Shown: positions 1 through 7,719, numbered from the stretch's first letter. The stretch: DNA of 15,938 nucleotides from an uncultured bacterium (GCA_903891335.1 CAITDX010000014.1:1-15938), one strand, 5' to 3'. The notes: generated by a model from the sequence alone, not told the origin. Made by a program: numbers and translations.

Positions 1-14
1 ATATAAAAATAGTA

Positions 15-21
15 AGAAAGG
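15..21 (+). promoter_or_regulatory. Ribosome-binding site AGAAAGG of the DsbA-like gene
   Basis: AGAAAGG followed by exactly four bases and ATG. The seven bases are complementary to the canonical 3' end of 16S rRNA (CCUUUCU). The same layout recurs at 14271-14277 and 10361-10367 on the other strand, so it helps choose starts in this genome. Confidence 0.7.
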
Positions 22-25
22 TAAT

Positions 26-853
26 ATGGCTAAAAAAGCCCCAACTAAATCAGTTCCCAAAACTGCTCCTGCTGTCAATCGATTTTCTTTTGATGCGTTT
101 AGTAGTTTTGTGAATGCTAATTTTTCTTTAATCATAATTCTTGTGCTCGCCTTCGTTCTTGGTTTCCTAAGTGGCTCACTATGGACAGAAAATCGCATAC
201 TCAAGAGTGGCACTATGGTTGCTGACAACCAAGCTGCTGCCGATGAAGCTGCTGCCGCCGCCGCTAAAGAGAAACTTAAGCAGGTGCCAGCCTTTGATCC
301 AGAAAAAGATCACTATCGTGGTAATAAGGACGCTAAAGTTGTCTTGATTGAATACTCAGATTTTGAGTGTCCTTTCTGTAATCGTTTTCATCCAACCATG
401 CTTGATCTCATGGAAAAATATGGTGATGACATTGCTTGGGTATACCGTCACTTCCCACTCTCGTTCCACCCCAATGCCCAGCCTTTAGCTGAAGCCAGTG
501 AATGTGTGGCTGCATATGGTGGAGCTGGAGCCTTTTGGAAATTCACAGACAGTGTCTATGAAGCCATGGGTGATGGTTCCATTTATGGCACCGATGCAGC
601 TGCCAAAAAAGTCACCACTGATATGATGGTTGACCTGGCTACAAAAGCTGGCGCAAACCCATCCTCAGTCAAAGCCTGTATCGATAATAAAGAAATGGCT
701 CAAAAAGTCAAAGATTCTCAGGCTGGTGGTTCCAAAGCTGGTGTAACCGGTACCCCAGGTACTATTATTGTTAGCAAAAAAGGTGGTTATGATCTGATTC
801 CAGGGGCATTACCTCTCGAACAGGTTGAAGCGCTTTTAGCCAATCACTTATAA
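26..853 (+). CDS. Membrane-anchored DsbA/DsbG-like thiol:disulfide oxidoreductase
   Basis: 275 aa. It probably introduces or isomerises disulfide bonds in exported proteins on the outer face of the membrane. Visible features: a basic N-terminus, one membrane segment at about residues 33-53, an Ala-rich linker at about 69-86, then a thioredoxin-fold domain. The active site CPFC is at 115-118, preceded by EYSDFE, and the cis-proline loop TGTPG is at 241-245. Two more cysteines (C160, C218) lie in the helical insert, as in many DsbA-like proteins. The ATG at 26 is preceded by AGAAAGG at 15-21, which fixes the start. A TATAAA at 2-7 could be its -10 box, but the -35 region is outside the window. 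No VKOR or DsbB partner is visible here. The gene stands alone on the plus strand and is closed by the terminator at 884-915. The Cys-rich surface protein at 7720-9105 is a plausible client (inference). Family assignment is firm; exact role (oxidase or isomerase) is not. Confidence 0.9.
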   Translation: MAKKAPTKSVPKTAPAVNRFSFDAFSSFVNANFSLIIILVLAFVLGFLSGSLWTENRILKSGTMVADNQAAADEAAAAAAKEKLKQVPAFDPEKDHYRGNKDAKVVLIEYSDFECPFCNRFHPTMLDLMEKYGDDIAWVYRHFPLSFHPNAQPLAEASECVAAYGGAGAFWKFTDSVYEAMGDGSIYGTDAAAKKVTTDMMVDLATKAGANPSSVKACIDNKEMAQKVKDSQAGGSKAGVTGTPGTIIVSKKGGYDLIPGALPLEQVEALLANHL

Positions 854-883
854 AAAATAGCTTGTGATCTAAAAATCACTGTC

Positions 884-915
884 AAAAACCCGCATCATCT
901 AGATGCGGGTTTTTT
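884..915. terminator. Bidirectional rho-independent terminator shared by the DsbA-like gene and recJ
   Basis: The stem CCCGCATC (889-896) pairs with GATGCGGG (902-909) around a 5-base loop. It is flanked by five A on the left and six T on the right, so both strands read as GC stem plus U tract. It lies 30 bases after the plus-strand stop. On the minus strand the stem and loop contain the last codons and the TAG stop of recJ (899-901). Confidence 0.9.
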
Positions 916-2536
916 GTAGGTCTTTATAAACTAGCTGTAGATTTGCTTTGCCTCTATATTCATTAACCTGCAACTGACACACTAAATCGAAGCGATCATT
1001 TATCGCAATTTCCTCAAGCAATGATGTTCCCGACCAAGCTAAAACCGGCAATTCTTCTGCGCCAATTAGTACGGTCATTTTCAAATGTTGCTGATTAACT
1101 CCAAGAAAACGATAGTTTTTCAACTGCACATCTTTGATTAGAAAATTTGGCTGCGCATTGCCTAAGCCAAACGGAGCAAAAGACTCAATCATTGTGGCAG
1201 TAATTAAAGAAACTAGACTGTGACTTATTGGCGCATCAATTACTAAAGTTTTTTCTAACAATACATCTCGTAGCATTTCCTTGGCTCGTACCTGCATAAC
1301 CTGCTTGAGCCTCTCAATTTTATCTGATGCTACAGCAAATCCAGCTGCTAGCGGATGTCCTCCCATCTCCAAGAGTTCTTGATGAAATAATCGAATAAAT
1401 TCAGTAATGTTAAATCCTGGCAAAGAACGAGCTGAGGCCTTACTTACTTTTTCTCCAACACTTAAGACAATACTTGGTTTAGCAAATTTCTCTGTCATCT
1501 TACCAGCAATTAAACCAATAATTCCCTCATGGTAGTCTGGAGATGCGAGAAAAATAAGCTTTTCCTCCAACTCTGACTGAACTACTGATTCCGCTGCCAC
1601 CACCAATTCTGTGGTTAAATTCTGACGATCGCTATTGGTTTGTTGCAATACATGACTAAGCTTTGTCGCTGTGGCTACATTATTGGTGCAAAGCAGTCGC
1701 AAGGCATCCATCCCATCAGCTAAACGTCCCATTGCATTTATTCTTGGCCCCAACTGATAACCCAGCGTATGTGCATCAAGCCGATTTTGCTCAATACCAG
1801 CTGCTTGCACTAAAGCACGCAAACCAAGTTGTTGACTCTGACGCAGTTGCTGCAAGCCATGAGTCAAAATACTCCTGTTAACCCCAATAATAGGCATTAA
1901 ATCAGTCACCGTTGCAATTGCTACCAACGATAAAAGTTCATTCAATTTTGATTCCTCAAGGCCCAATTCACGACTCAGAAACCAAGCCACTCCACAACCA
2001 CACACTAATGGGCTATGAAAAACAGCAAGTGCCTGTGGTAACCGCCCGTCTTTTTGATGGTGATCAGTAATAATCACATCAATTTTTTTACTTGCTAAAT
2101 AGTCGAGAGCTTGATGAGCAACGATGCCATTATCAACTGTGACAATTAAACTCACATCTTGATGGAGTGTAAAAACATCCGCCAATGCTTTGATAGAGAG
2201 TCCATAACCATGTTTCAACCGATGTGGAATAAAAGGATAAACACGATGACCAAGTGCATGGAGTGCCTGCCATAACACAGCGGTGGCTGTAATCCCATCT
2301 GCATCATAGTCTCCAAAAACAACAATTTTTTCTTTATGCTCTAGAGCAATTTGCAGGCGTTTTTTGATGCTGCCAGCTGCTTCCTGATCAAAACCCAGCT
2401 CATCTAAAGAATATTTTTGTGGATGAGGAGGAGAAAAAAAAGCAGCCTCATCGGTAATTTGTCGATTCTGCAACAAAATTTTCTTTAAGTCTTCAAGTGT
2501 GTTGATTGTTTGTGATGATTGTAGCTGCCATTTCAT
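899..2536 (-). CDS. recJ: Single-stranded-DNA-specific 5'-3' exonuclease RecJ
   Basis: 545 aa from the ATG at 2536 (E. coli RecJ is 577). RecJ degrades 5'-ended ssDNA in recombination and mismatch repair, using metals held by the DHH domain. Motifs in order: DYDAD at 76-80, VTVDNG at 132-137, DHH at 158-160, the RecJ signature GPRINAMGR at 263-271, the DHHA1 glycine-rich motif GGHPLAAGF at 392-400, then the C-terminal OB-fold region with PFGLGNAQP at about 455-463. All expected catalytic carboxylates and histidines are present. An in-frame ATG at 2578 would add 14 residues but would run into the divergent cca coding region. The ATG at 2536 has AAGGG seven bases upstream and begins MKWQL, so it is preferred. 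The gene is convergent with the DsbA-like gene and divergent from cca. Its stop codon sits in the loop of the shared terminator. Its own promoter must lie inside the 5' end of cca; no convincing one was seen. Confidence 0.95.
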   Translation of the reverse strand: MKWQLQSSQTINTLEDLKKILLQNRQITDEAAFFSPPHPQKYSLDELGFDQEAAGSIKKRLQIALEHKEKIVVFGDYDADGITATAVLWQALHALGHRVYPFIPHRLKHGYGLSIKALADVFTLHQDVSLIVTVDNGIVAHQALDYLASKKIDVIITDHHQKDGRLPQALAVFHSPLVCGCGVAWFLSRELGLEESKLNELLSLVAIATVTDLMPIIGVNRSILTHGLQQLRQSQQLGLRALVQAAGIEQNRLDAHTLGYQLGPRINAMGRLADGMDALRLLCTNNVATATKLSHVLQQTNSDRQNLTTELVVAAESVVQSELEEKLIFLASPDYHEGIIGLIAGKMTEKFAKPSIVLSVGEKVSKASARSLPGFNITEFIRLFHQELLEMGGHPLAAGFAVASDKIERLKQVMQVRAKEMLRDVLLEKTLVIDAPISHSLVSLITATMIESFAPFGLGNAQPNFLIKDVQLKNYRFLGVNQQHLKMTVLIGAEELPVLAWSGTSLLEEIAINDRFDLVCQLQVNEYRGKANLQLVYKDLQKTRI

Positions 2537-2553
2537 GTGAATACCCTTATAAT
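2525..2553 (+). promoter_or_regulatory. Promoter of cca (-35 CTGCCA, 17-base spacer, -10 TATAAT)
   Basis: A perfect TATAAT at 2548-2553 with CTGCCA (4 of 6 matches to TTGACA) at 2525-2530 and a 17-base spacer. Six bases separate TATAAT from the ATG at 2560, so transcription would begin at or next to the start codon, giving a leaderless mRNA. No Shine-Dalgarno is seen before this ATG. The -35 lies inside the first codons of recJ. Confidence 0.65.
2544..2548 (-). promoter_or_regulatory. Ribosome-binding site that selects the recJ start
   Basis: AAGGG on the minus strand, seven bases before the ATG at 2536. Its last base in plus coordinates (2548) is the first base of the TATAAT assigned to cca, so the recJ RBS and the cca promoter abut and share one base pair. 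Confidence 0.6.
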
Positions 2554-2559
2554 AAAGCC

Positions 2560-4149
2560 ATGACTCTGAATTTACCATTTGAAGTTGCCTACATCGCCTA
2601 CCAATTACAAAAGGCTGGTCATCAAGCCTATCTAGTTGGTGGAGCAGTTCGCGATTTGGCTATGGGTAAAAGTTTAGAGGATATTGAAGATTATGATTTT
2701 ACAACTGATGCCTCCCCTGCTGCGATTCAACAAATTTTTACAGAAAGTTTTTATGAGAATAAGTTTGGTACTGTCAGCATAACTCTAGAAAATCTCCTGA
2801 AACAACTCAGTCAAACCCATCAACTCCCTACTGCCAATCTCAGCCTCCATAAAATTAAAACCACGAAAACTAATCGCATCATTGATTTACAAAATGCAAA
2901 AAAAATCCATCACTCACTAAAAACAAAAGCAGCCAATTTGCAGGATCAGTCGCAAGCTTCCTCTGCTCTAAACTTCCCGCCTTTTGAAATCACCACTTAT
3001 CGCAGCGATGGCCAATATCTCGATCATCGTCGACCTGAGACGGTTGCTTTTGGCTCTAGCCTTACTGAAGATCTAACCAGAAGGGATTTTACTATCAACG
3101 CATTAGCCATTGAAGTTGATCACAGTTTTCTTGATTCAATTTTTTCAAAAAAGCAGCTTGAATCAAATTATCTTCTTGAAGTTGATAACTACACGCTTAT
3201 CGACCAACACCACGGCAAAGACGATCTGCAGAAAAGAATTATCCGCACGGTTGGTAACCCCAACGACCGCTTTGCTGAAGATGCATTGCGAATGTTGCGC
3301 GCAGTTAGACTTGCAGTGCAATTAGAAATGGATATTGAAACTGATACATACTTCGCGATCAAGTATCACCACGATTCCCTTGCCTTTGTTAGTTTTGAAA
3401 GGATTCGAGACGAATTATTTAAAATCTTGGCAAGCAATGATCCTGCTCGAGGTATTGAGCTACTAGACCAAACCAATTTACTTAAGAAAATTATTCCTGA
3501 GCTATACGCTGGCGCCGGTATGCAACAACGTGGTCATCATGTGAGTGATGTGTGGACACACAGTATTGATGCTCTCCGTCACTGCCCTAGCACAGATCCA
3601 ATCGTTCGACTAGCAACACTCTTACATGACATTGGTAAACCTCAAAGCTATAAAGAAGAAAATAATCAAATTACTTTTTACAATCACGATATCATTGGCT
3701 CACGAATTGCCAGTAAAATTGCGGCCCGTCTCCGTCTTTCTAAAAAAGACATCGATCGCATTTTTATTTTGGTTCGTTATCACATGTTTCACTACCAGCC
3801 AGAGCATTCCGATGCCTCAATTCGCCGTTTTATCAAACGAGTTGGTTTTGAAAACATTGACGACATCCTTGATTTGCGTGAAGGCGATCGACTTGGTTCA
3901 GGAGCCAAAAAAACGAGTTGGCGACTGGAAGAAATGAAGCAGCGTATTATTGAACAGCTTAATCAACCCATGGGACTTGATGATCTGGCAGTTGATGGCA
4001 CTGATTTGATGGAAGAACTGCATTTAAAACCAAGTCCTCTTATTGGAAAAATCCTCAATCACCTTTTGGAAAAAGTATTAGAGGACCCGACAAGTAACGA
4101 AAAAAATACCTTGCTTGAAATAGCCAAAACAATACTTGAGGAATCCTAA
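2560..4149 (+). CDS. cca: CCA-adding enzyme / poly(A) polymerase family tRNA nucleotidyltransferase with HD domain
   Basis: 529 aa from the ATG at 2560. It adds or repairs the 3' CCA of tRNAs (class II nucleotidyltransferase). Motifs: LVGGAVRD at 25-32, the metal-binding DYD at 44-46, RRDFTINALA at 174-183, and the nucleotide-selecting EDALR at 240-244 in a RFAEDALRMLRAVR block. An HD domain follows (H334, HD at 356-357, NHD at 375-377), then a GDRLGSGAKK segment and a helical C-terminus. The protein is longer than usual because about 60 K/T/S/Q/N-rich residues (about 77-140) split the strand pair ending FGTVSITLE and starting FEITTYRSDG, and about 25 extra residues (about 187-212) precede LIDQHHGKDDL. 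An upstream ATG at 2506 in the same frame would add 18 unrelated residues and lie inside recJ; the 2560 start with its promoter is better. Whether it adds CCA, CC or A alone cannot be told. The stop overlaps that of secF. Confidence 0.93.
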   Translation: MTLNLPFEVAYIAYQLQKAGHQAYLVGGAVRDLAMGKSLEDIEDYDFTTDASPAAIQQIFTESFYENKFGTVSITLENLLKQLSQTHQLPTANLSLHKIKTTKTNRIIDLQNAKKIHHSLKTKAANLQDQSQASSALNFPPFEITTYRSDGQYLDHRRPETVAFGSSLTEDLTRRDFTINALAIEVDHSFLDSIFSKKQLESNYLLEVDNYTLIDQHHGKDDLQKRIIRTVGNPNDRFAEDALRMLRAVRLAVQLEMDIETDTYFAIKYHHDSLAFVSFERIRDELFKILASNDPARGIELLDQTNLLKKIIPELYAGAGMQQRGHHVSDVWTHSIDALRHCPSTDPIVRLATLLHDIGKPQSYKEENNQITFYNHDIIGSRIASKIAARLRLSKKDIDRIFILVRYHMFHYQPEHSDASIRRFIKRVGFENIDDILDLREGDRLGSGAKKTSWRLEEMKQRIIEQLNQPMGLDDLAVDGTDLMEELHLKPSPLIGKILNHLLEKVLEDPTSNEKNTLLEIAKTILEES

Positions 4150-5024
4150 TTCTTTTTTGGTTGAGAAAAAAGTAATAATAAGGGTACGGCGGTAAACGGA
4201 CTAGAATACGTACCAGTAATCGCCCCCAAAAGCAGTGCTACTGCAAACCAACGAATGGTTTCTCCACCAATAACTACTAAGCTCAACAACATAATAATAA
4301 TTGTCATCGAGTTATTAATTGAACGACTCAGAGTCACCACAACAGCTTCGTTGGCAATTTGGGCAAAGGAAGCTCGAGGGTTTTTACGACCTAGCTCACG
4401 AATACGATCGTACACGACGATGGTGTCGTGAATCGAAAACGACATCGTTGTCAGCAATGCAGTCACAAATAATAAATCAACTTCTACTCCAAAAAAGAAT
4501 CCGAGCAAACTAAATGATCCAAGCAAAAAGAGAGAATCATGTAGCATTGCTAAAATAGCGCAAATACCATACTTCAAATCTTTAAATTGCCGCCAAACAT
4601 ACAAAGTAATTACCGTCGCCACCACTATGACTGCCACAATCGTCTTTTGAATTAGTTCTTTACCCAAAATAGGACCAACTGTTTCAAAACGGAGAATCCC
4701 AACTTGACCATACAAAGCAGACAAATCACTAATTAATTCATCTTTTTGTTGATTATCAAGTTCTTTGCCTTTCAGTACTAAGCGATCCCCACCGGCACTC
4801 TGTACGACACTGAAATCATATTCCTCACGTAAAATGTCACGAATTTCCGTAACTTGCTCTTGGCTTAAACCATTTTCTTGATCAGCAAACTGTAATTCCA
4901 ACAAAGAACCACCGGTAAAATCAATTGCCGGCTTAAGTCCAACAAAAACCAAGGATAAAAATCCTGGAATCAAAAAAAATAAAGAAATCGTAAAAAATAA
5001 TTTTTGATAGCGCATTAGATTCAT
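4146..5024 (-). CDS. secF: Protein translocase subunit SecF
   Basis: 292 aa. SecF acts with SecD as the proton-driven accessory of the SecYEG channel, pulling exported proteins from the outside. Visible features: a first membrane helix at about 9-29, the conserved DFTGGSLLEL at 35-44, and a periplasmic-type P1 domain to about 115 ending in ETVGPILGKEL. Five further membrane helices follow, with SFSIHDTIVVYDRIRE at 195-210 in TM4, SRSINNSMT at 233-241, and GTYSSPF at 271-277. Length matches the family. The ATG overlaps the secD stop as ATGA (5021-5024), and GAGG lies nine bases upstream inside secD, so translation is probably coupled. The stop overlaps the stop of convergent cca by four bases, with no GC-rich terminator between them. 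Confidence 0.95.
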   Translation of the reverse strand: MNLMRYQKLFFTISLFFLIPGFLSLVFVGLKPAIDFTGGSLLELQFADQENGLSQEQVTEIRDILREEYDFSVVQSAGGDRLVLKGKELDNQQKDELISDLSALYGQVGILRFETVGPILGKELIQKTIVAVIVVATVITLYVWRQFKDLKYGICAILAMLHDSLFLLGSFSLLGFFFGVEVDLLFVTALLTTMSFSIHDTIVVYDRIRELGRKNPRASFAQIANEAVVVTLSRSINNSMTIIIMLLSLVVIGGETIRWFAVALLLGAITGTYSSPFTAVPLLLLFSQPKKN

Positions 5025-6388
5025 TGTTTTTTTCCTCTAACCAAAATTCTTGCCACTGCTCGAAGCAATAAACGGCTAATAAAAACTCCTGTAAAAAGAC
5101 TTAGTAAAGTTCCAATTAAAAAAGTTAAACCAAATCCCTTAACTAAACCACTCGTACTTAAAAAACTAAGATTAAGTGGATTAATAAGTACCAGCGCGGT
5201 AAAAATCGAGGCAAGGTTGGCATCCTTGATGCTATCCCAAGCTCTACCAAAACCCAATTCGAGCGCCCTCAAAAGTGGCTGACCTGCGCGCAACTCTTCT
5301 TTCATTCGTTCAAAAGTAAGGATATTTGAATCAACTGCCATACCAATGGTCAAAATCATACCGGCTACACCTGGTAACGTAAGCACCACCCCAAAGACTT
5401 TATAAAGAGCAATCGTCAAAGTTGCATAAATAAGCAGTGAGACACCAGCCACTGCCCCCAACCAACCATAGTACAACACCATAAATGCCAACACCAAAGC
5501 CAAGCCAATCAAACCAGCCTTAATACTCTGATTGATCGAAGCTTCTCCCAAACTTGCGCCAATATTTTTTTGCTCAAGAACTTTAATTTCAACAGGCAAA
5601 GCTCCTGCATTAAGTTGAATTGCTAAGTTCTTGGCTTCTTCAATGGTAAAATCACCGCTAATAACTGCGCGGCCATCAAGAATTGGTGATGAAATGATGG
5701 GAGTCATAATCGGCATACCATCAATAAAAACTGCTAAAACTTGATCAACATTTTCCTTGGTAATTGAAGCAAATAATTCACGACCAGACTCATTCATTTC
5801 CAAAGCGATAATTGGCTTGGAAGTTTGTGGGTCAAGTTGAGCCTGCGCTCTCTGCAATGAGGCACCAGTCAGCCCCGTTGAAACAAAAGAGTCAAGCCAA
5901 ATTTGTGGTGAAGCAGTTGCTTCTAATAGGACAGACTCATCAAGTTGGTTTTGTAATTTGAACTCCAACAGTGCTGTTTGTCCTACCAATGAAAGAGCTT
6001 GATTAGCGTCAAAAACACCAGGTAACTCCACAATCAAGCGATATTGATCATCTTTTTGAGCGGTCTGAATCACTGATTCACTAATACCATATAGATCAAT
6101 TCTGCGGGCAATCACTTCTCGAGCTGCTTCCAAAGCAACTTCTCTGTCGGCTGCGGCAATTTGACTCATATTGGCTTCCAAAGTCACTTGCATGCCCCCC
6201 TGAATATCAAGACCTTGCTTGAGTTGGTAATCCTTATAAAAATGCTTGCCAAATACATAAAAATCAATTTTTGGCTTAGACCAAGTAAAAATCTGGTCTG
6301 GCAAGGCAATGAATGCTGCTGCAAGCGTCAATACTAAAACTAAAAACAACGGTCGAAATAATGAATGTTGTCGCATAAGATTCTTCAC
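5021..6388 (-). CDS. secD: Protein translocase subunit SecD
   Basis: 455 aa. Partner of SecF in the Sec accessory complex. Visible features: N-terminal membrane helix at about 11-30, QGLDIQGGMQVTL at 58-70, an extracytoplasmic P1 region, GRAVISGDF at 239-247, then a five-helix C-terminal membrane domain. That domain carries TLPGVAGMILTIGMAVDSN at 337-355, FERMKEEL at 359-366 and DSIKDANLASI at 385-395, all family hallmarks. The P1 region is shorter than in E. coli SecD (615 aa), as in many non-proteobacterial forms. The start is GTG at 6388, three bases after the stop of the upstream gene. An ATG four codons later (6376) is an alternative, since neither has a strong Shine-Dalgarno. No yajC is present. 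It is transcribed with the upstream winged-helix gene and with secF. Confidence 0.95.
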   Translation of the reverse strand: MKNLMRQHSLFRPLFLVLVLTLAAAFIALPDQIFTWSKPKIDFYVFGKHFYKDYQLKQGLDIQGGMQVTLEANMSQIAAADREVALEAAREVIARRIDLYGISESVIQTAQKDDQYRLIVELPGVFDANQALSLVGQTALLEFKLQNQLDESVLLEATASPQIWLDSFVSTGLTGASLQRAQAQLDPQTSKPIIALEMNESGRELFASITKENVDQVLAVFIDGMPIMTPIISSPILDGRAVISGDFTIEEAKNLAIQLNAGALPVEIKVLEQKNIGASLGEASINQSIKAGLIGLALVLAFMVLYYGWLGAVAGVSLLIYATLTIALYKVFGVVLTLPGVAGMILTIGMAVDSNILTFERMKEELRAGQPLLRALELGFGRAWDSIKDANLASIFTALVLINPLNLSFLSTSGLVKGFGLTFLIGTLLSLFTGVFISRLLLRAVARILVRGKKQ

Positions 6389-6391
6389 TAA

Positions 6392-6991
6392 TTAGATGCT
6401 CGGTAATTCTCGGTGACAAAATTCGGCTTCATCGCCAATCACCATGACTTTTACCCCATACATAACTTCCATAATAAAAGGATCACGACGTGCTTTACGA
6501 AATTCGAATTCCTCTTTCGCTAAAACTGCATAATTAATTTCTCGACCAAATTCTTTTTCCTCTGCCTTGATCAAGGCTTCCAATTCTGGCAAAACAATTT
6601 CGCCAATAACTAGAAGATCGAGTTCGTCTTTATTAATCTTGGCTCTATTCAAAAATCCACCACTAAACATAACATAATTAACTTCCCCTAGTTTACGACT
6701 CATTTTACGAATCTTTTTGCCAAGACCAGTAGTTTTAATCACCATGCGCTGTAACTCTTGAAAAAAGAGGTATTTCTGGTTGAGCTGATAATAAAGCCTG
6801 TTGGCTCGCTGCTCACTTCGCAATAAACCAGCTTCAAGCATACGGTCAAGTTCTCTTCTGACGGCATTAATCTCCTCTTTAACTAAACGCGTAATTTCAC
6901 GAACGTAAAACATTTCTGAAGGCATCGAAAAAAATAAAGAGAGCATTTTGACTCTAACTTTGGAAATGAGAAGGTCGCTGAGGTCTGCCAT
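6392..6991 (-). CDS. Winged-helix DNA-binding protein with C-terminal nucleotidyltransferase-like domain
   Basis: 199 aa. Residues about 8-70 form a winged helix of the ArsR-like type (SKVRVKMLSLF, then FYVREITRL and INAVRRELDRMLEAGLLRSE with a basic wing at 61-66). Residues about 103-180 resemble a minimal MNT/KNT-type nucleotidyltransferase: SGG at 110-112 followed by ELDLL at 123-127, matching the GG...[DE]h[DE]h active-site pattern with E in the first acidic place. Family knowledge: such fusions are common in Patescibacteria and archaea and are annotated as transcriptional regulators; their targets are mostly unknown. It heads the secDF operon, with three bases to the secD GTG, so it may regulate its own operon or simply ride with it (inference). 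No clear RBS precedes the ATG at 6991. A candidate promoter lies at 7045-7072. Confidence 0.8.
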   Translation of the reverse strand: MADLSDLLISKVRVKMLSLFFSMPSEMFYVREITRLVKEEINAVRRELDRMLEAGLLRSEQRANRLYYQLNQKYLFFQELQRMVIKTTGLGKKIRKMSRKLGEVNYVMFSGGFLNRAKINKDELDLLVIGEIVLPELEALIKAEEKEFGREINYAVLAKEEFEFRKARRDPFIMEVMYGVKVMVIGDEAEFCHRELPSI

Positions 6992-7044
6992 AAGATAAAA
7001 ACTTTTTGCCCACTTAATAATGAAACAAATTTGTACTCAATTAC

Positions 7045-7072
7045 ATGGTAGCAAAAAAGTACTTAAAAGCAA
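7045..7072 (-). promoter_or_regulatory. Candidate promoter of the winged-helix/secDF operon
   Basis: On the minus strand TTGCTT (7067-7072) and TACCAT (7045-7050) are separated by 16 bases. The -10 is poor by E. coli standards. It is supported because the longer motif ACTTGCTTTTAA (7063-7074) and a TACCRTG element recur at matching spacing upstream of rmlA. It begins 4 bases after the sortase stop and would give a leader of about 45 bases. Confidence 0.35.
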
Positions 7073-7077
7073 GTCGT

Positions 7078-7710
7078 TTATTTTTTGACCCGAGTTGCAA
7101 AAACAAGCAATCGTTCTTTGGTAGTTCCAGGAGGCCAACAAGTCTGTAAAACAATGTTCTCACCTTCATAGTGATCATATAAGAAAGCCACATCATCTGG
7201 TCGATTGATTCTTTTTTCGGTTACCACATAGCGATAGCGCTTGTAATCATGCCAAATATAGATATCATCACCTGCTTCTAGTTTATTGAGTAAATAAAAA
7301 ACTGCGTTATATTGAACTTTAAAATCGGGACTGGATGAGTGTGCAAAGTAGTAACCCAAGCCATTTTCATCAGGATATTTGGTACTTGAGGCATGAGCTA
7401 TCCCTTCTTTAAGGGCTTGACGATATTGATTCTCATCATTTGGATCCACATTAAAAATTACTTTCTCATCCAAACCAAGTTTGGGCACAATAATTCCATA
7501 TTCTTTATTTTTGGAAGTATTACCAATAATTGTGAAATTTTCTGTATTTGGCTTAAAAAAAGAACCACTGGTCGTAAAACCAAGATTGGCAAATGCTTGC
7601 TTGAGCTGGTACTTCACTTCCACAAAAAGAACGGGAACAAAAACAATCAACAACCAAAACAAGAACATGACAAAACCAAGTAAAACTATGCTCGGAAAAA
7701 ATTTTCGCAT
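7078..7710 (-). CDS. Sortase family transpeptidase
   Basis: 210 aa. Sortases cleave a C-terminal sorting motif of an exported protein and join it to a cell-surface nucleophile. Visible features: an N-terminal membrane helix at about 8-30, then a sortase beta-barrel. The catalytic triad can be placed as H124 in YYFAHSS, C191 in VLQTCWPPG and R200 in TTKERLLVFA. The TCxPPG...R arrangement and the single N-terminal anchor fit class D/E-like housekeeping sortases; the subclass is uncertain. It starts nine bases after the stop of the PKD surface protein, whose C-terminus looks like a sorting signal, so enzyme and substrate appear to be one transcription unit. An AAAGG inside the end of the upstream gene is rather far (12 bases) from the ATG. 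Confidence 0.9.
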   Translation of the reverse strand: MRKFFPSIVLLGFVMFLFWLLIVFVPVLFVEVKYQLKQAFANLGFTTSGSFFKPNTENFTIIGNTSKNKEYGIIVPKLGLDEKVIFNVDPNDENQYRQALKEGIAHASSTKYPDENGLGYYFAHSSSPDFKVQYNAVFYLLNKLEAGDDIYIWHDYKRYRYVVTEKRINRPDDVAFLYDHYEGENIVLQTCWPPGTTKERLLVFATRVKK

Positions 7711-7719
7711 CTACTCGAT

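Noticed and set aside
2506..2559. Upstream extension of cca to an ATG at 2506
   Set aside because: It would add 18 residues unlike the family N-terminus, lies within recJ, and precedes the best promoter.
4152..4171. CTTTTTT...AAAAAAG hairpin just after the cca stop
   Set aside because: The stem is A/T only and it encodes the Phe-Ser-Gln-Pro-Lys-Lys end of SecF; too weak to call a terminator.
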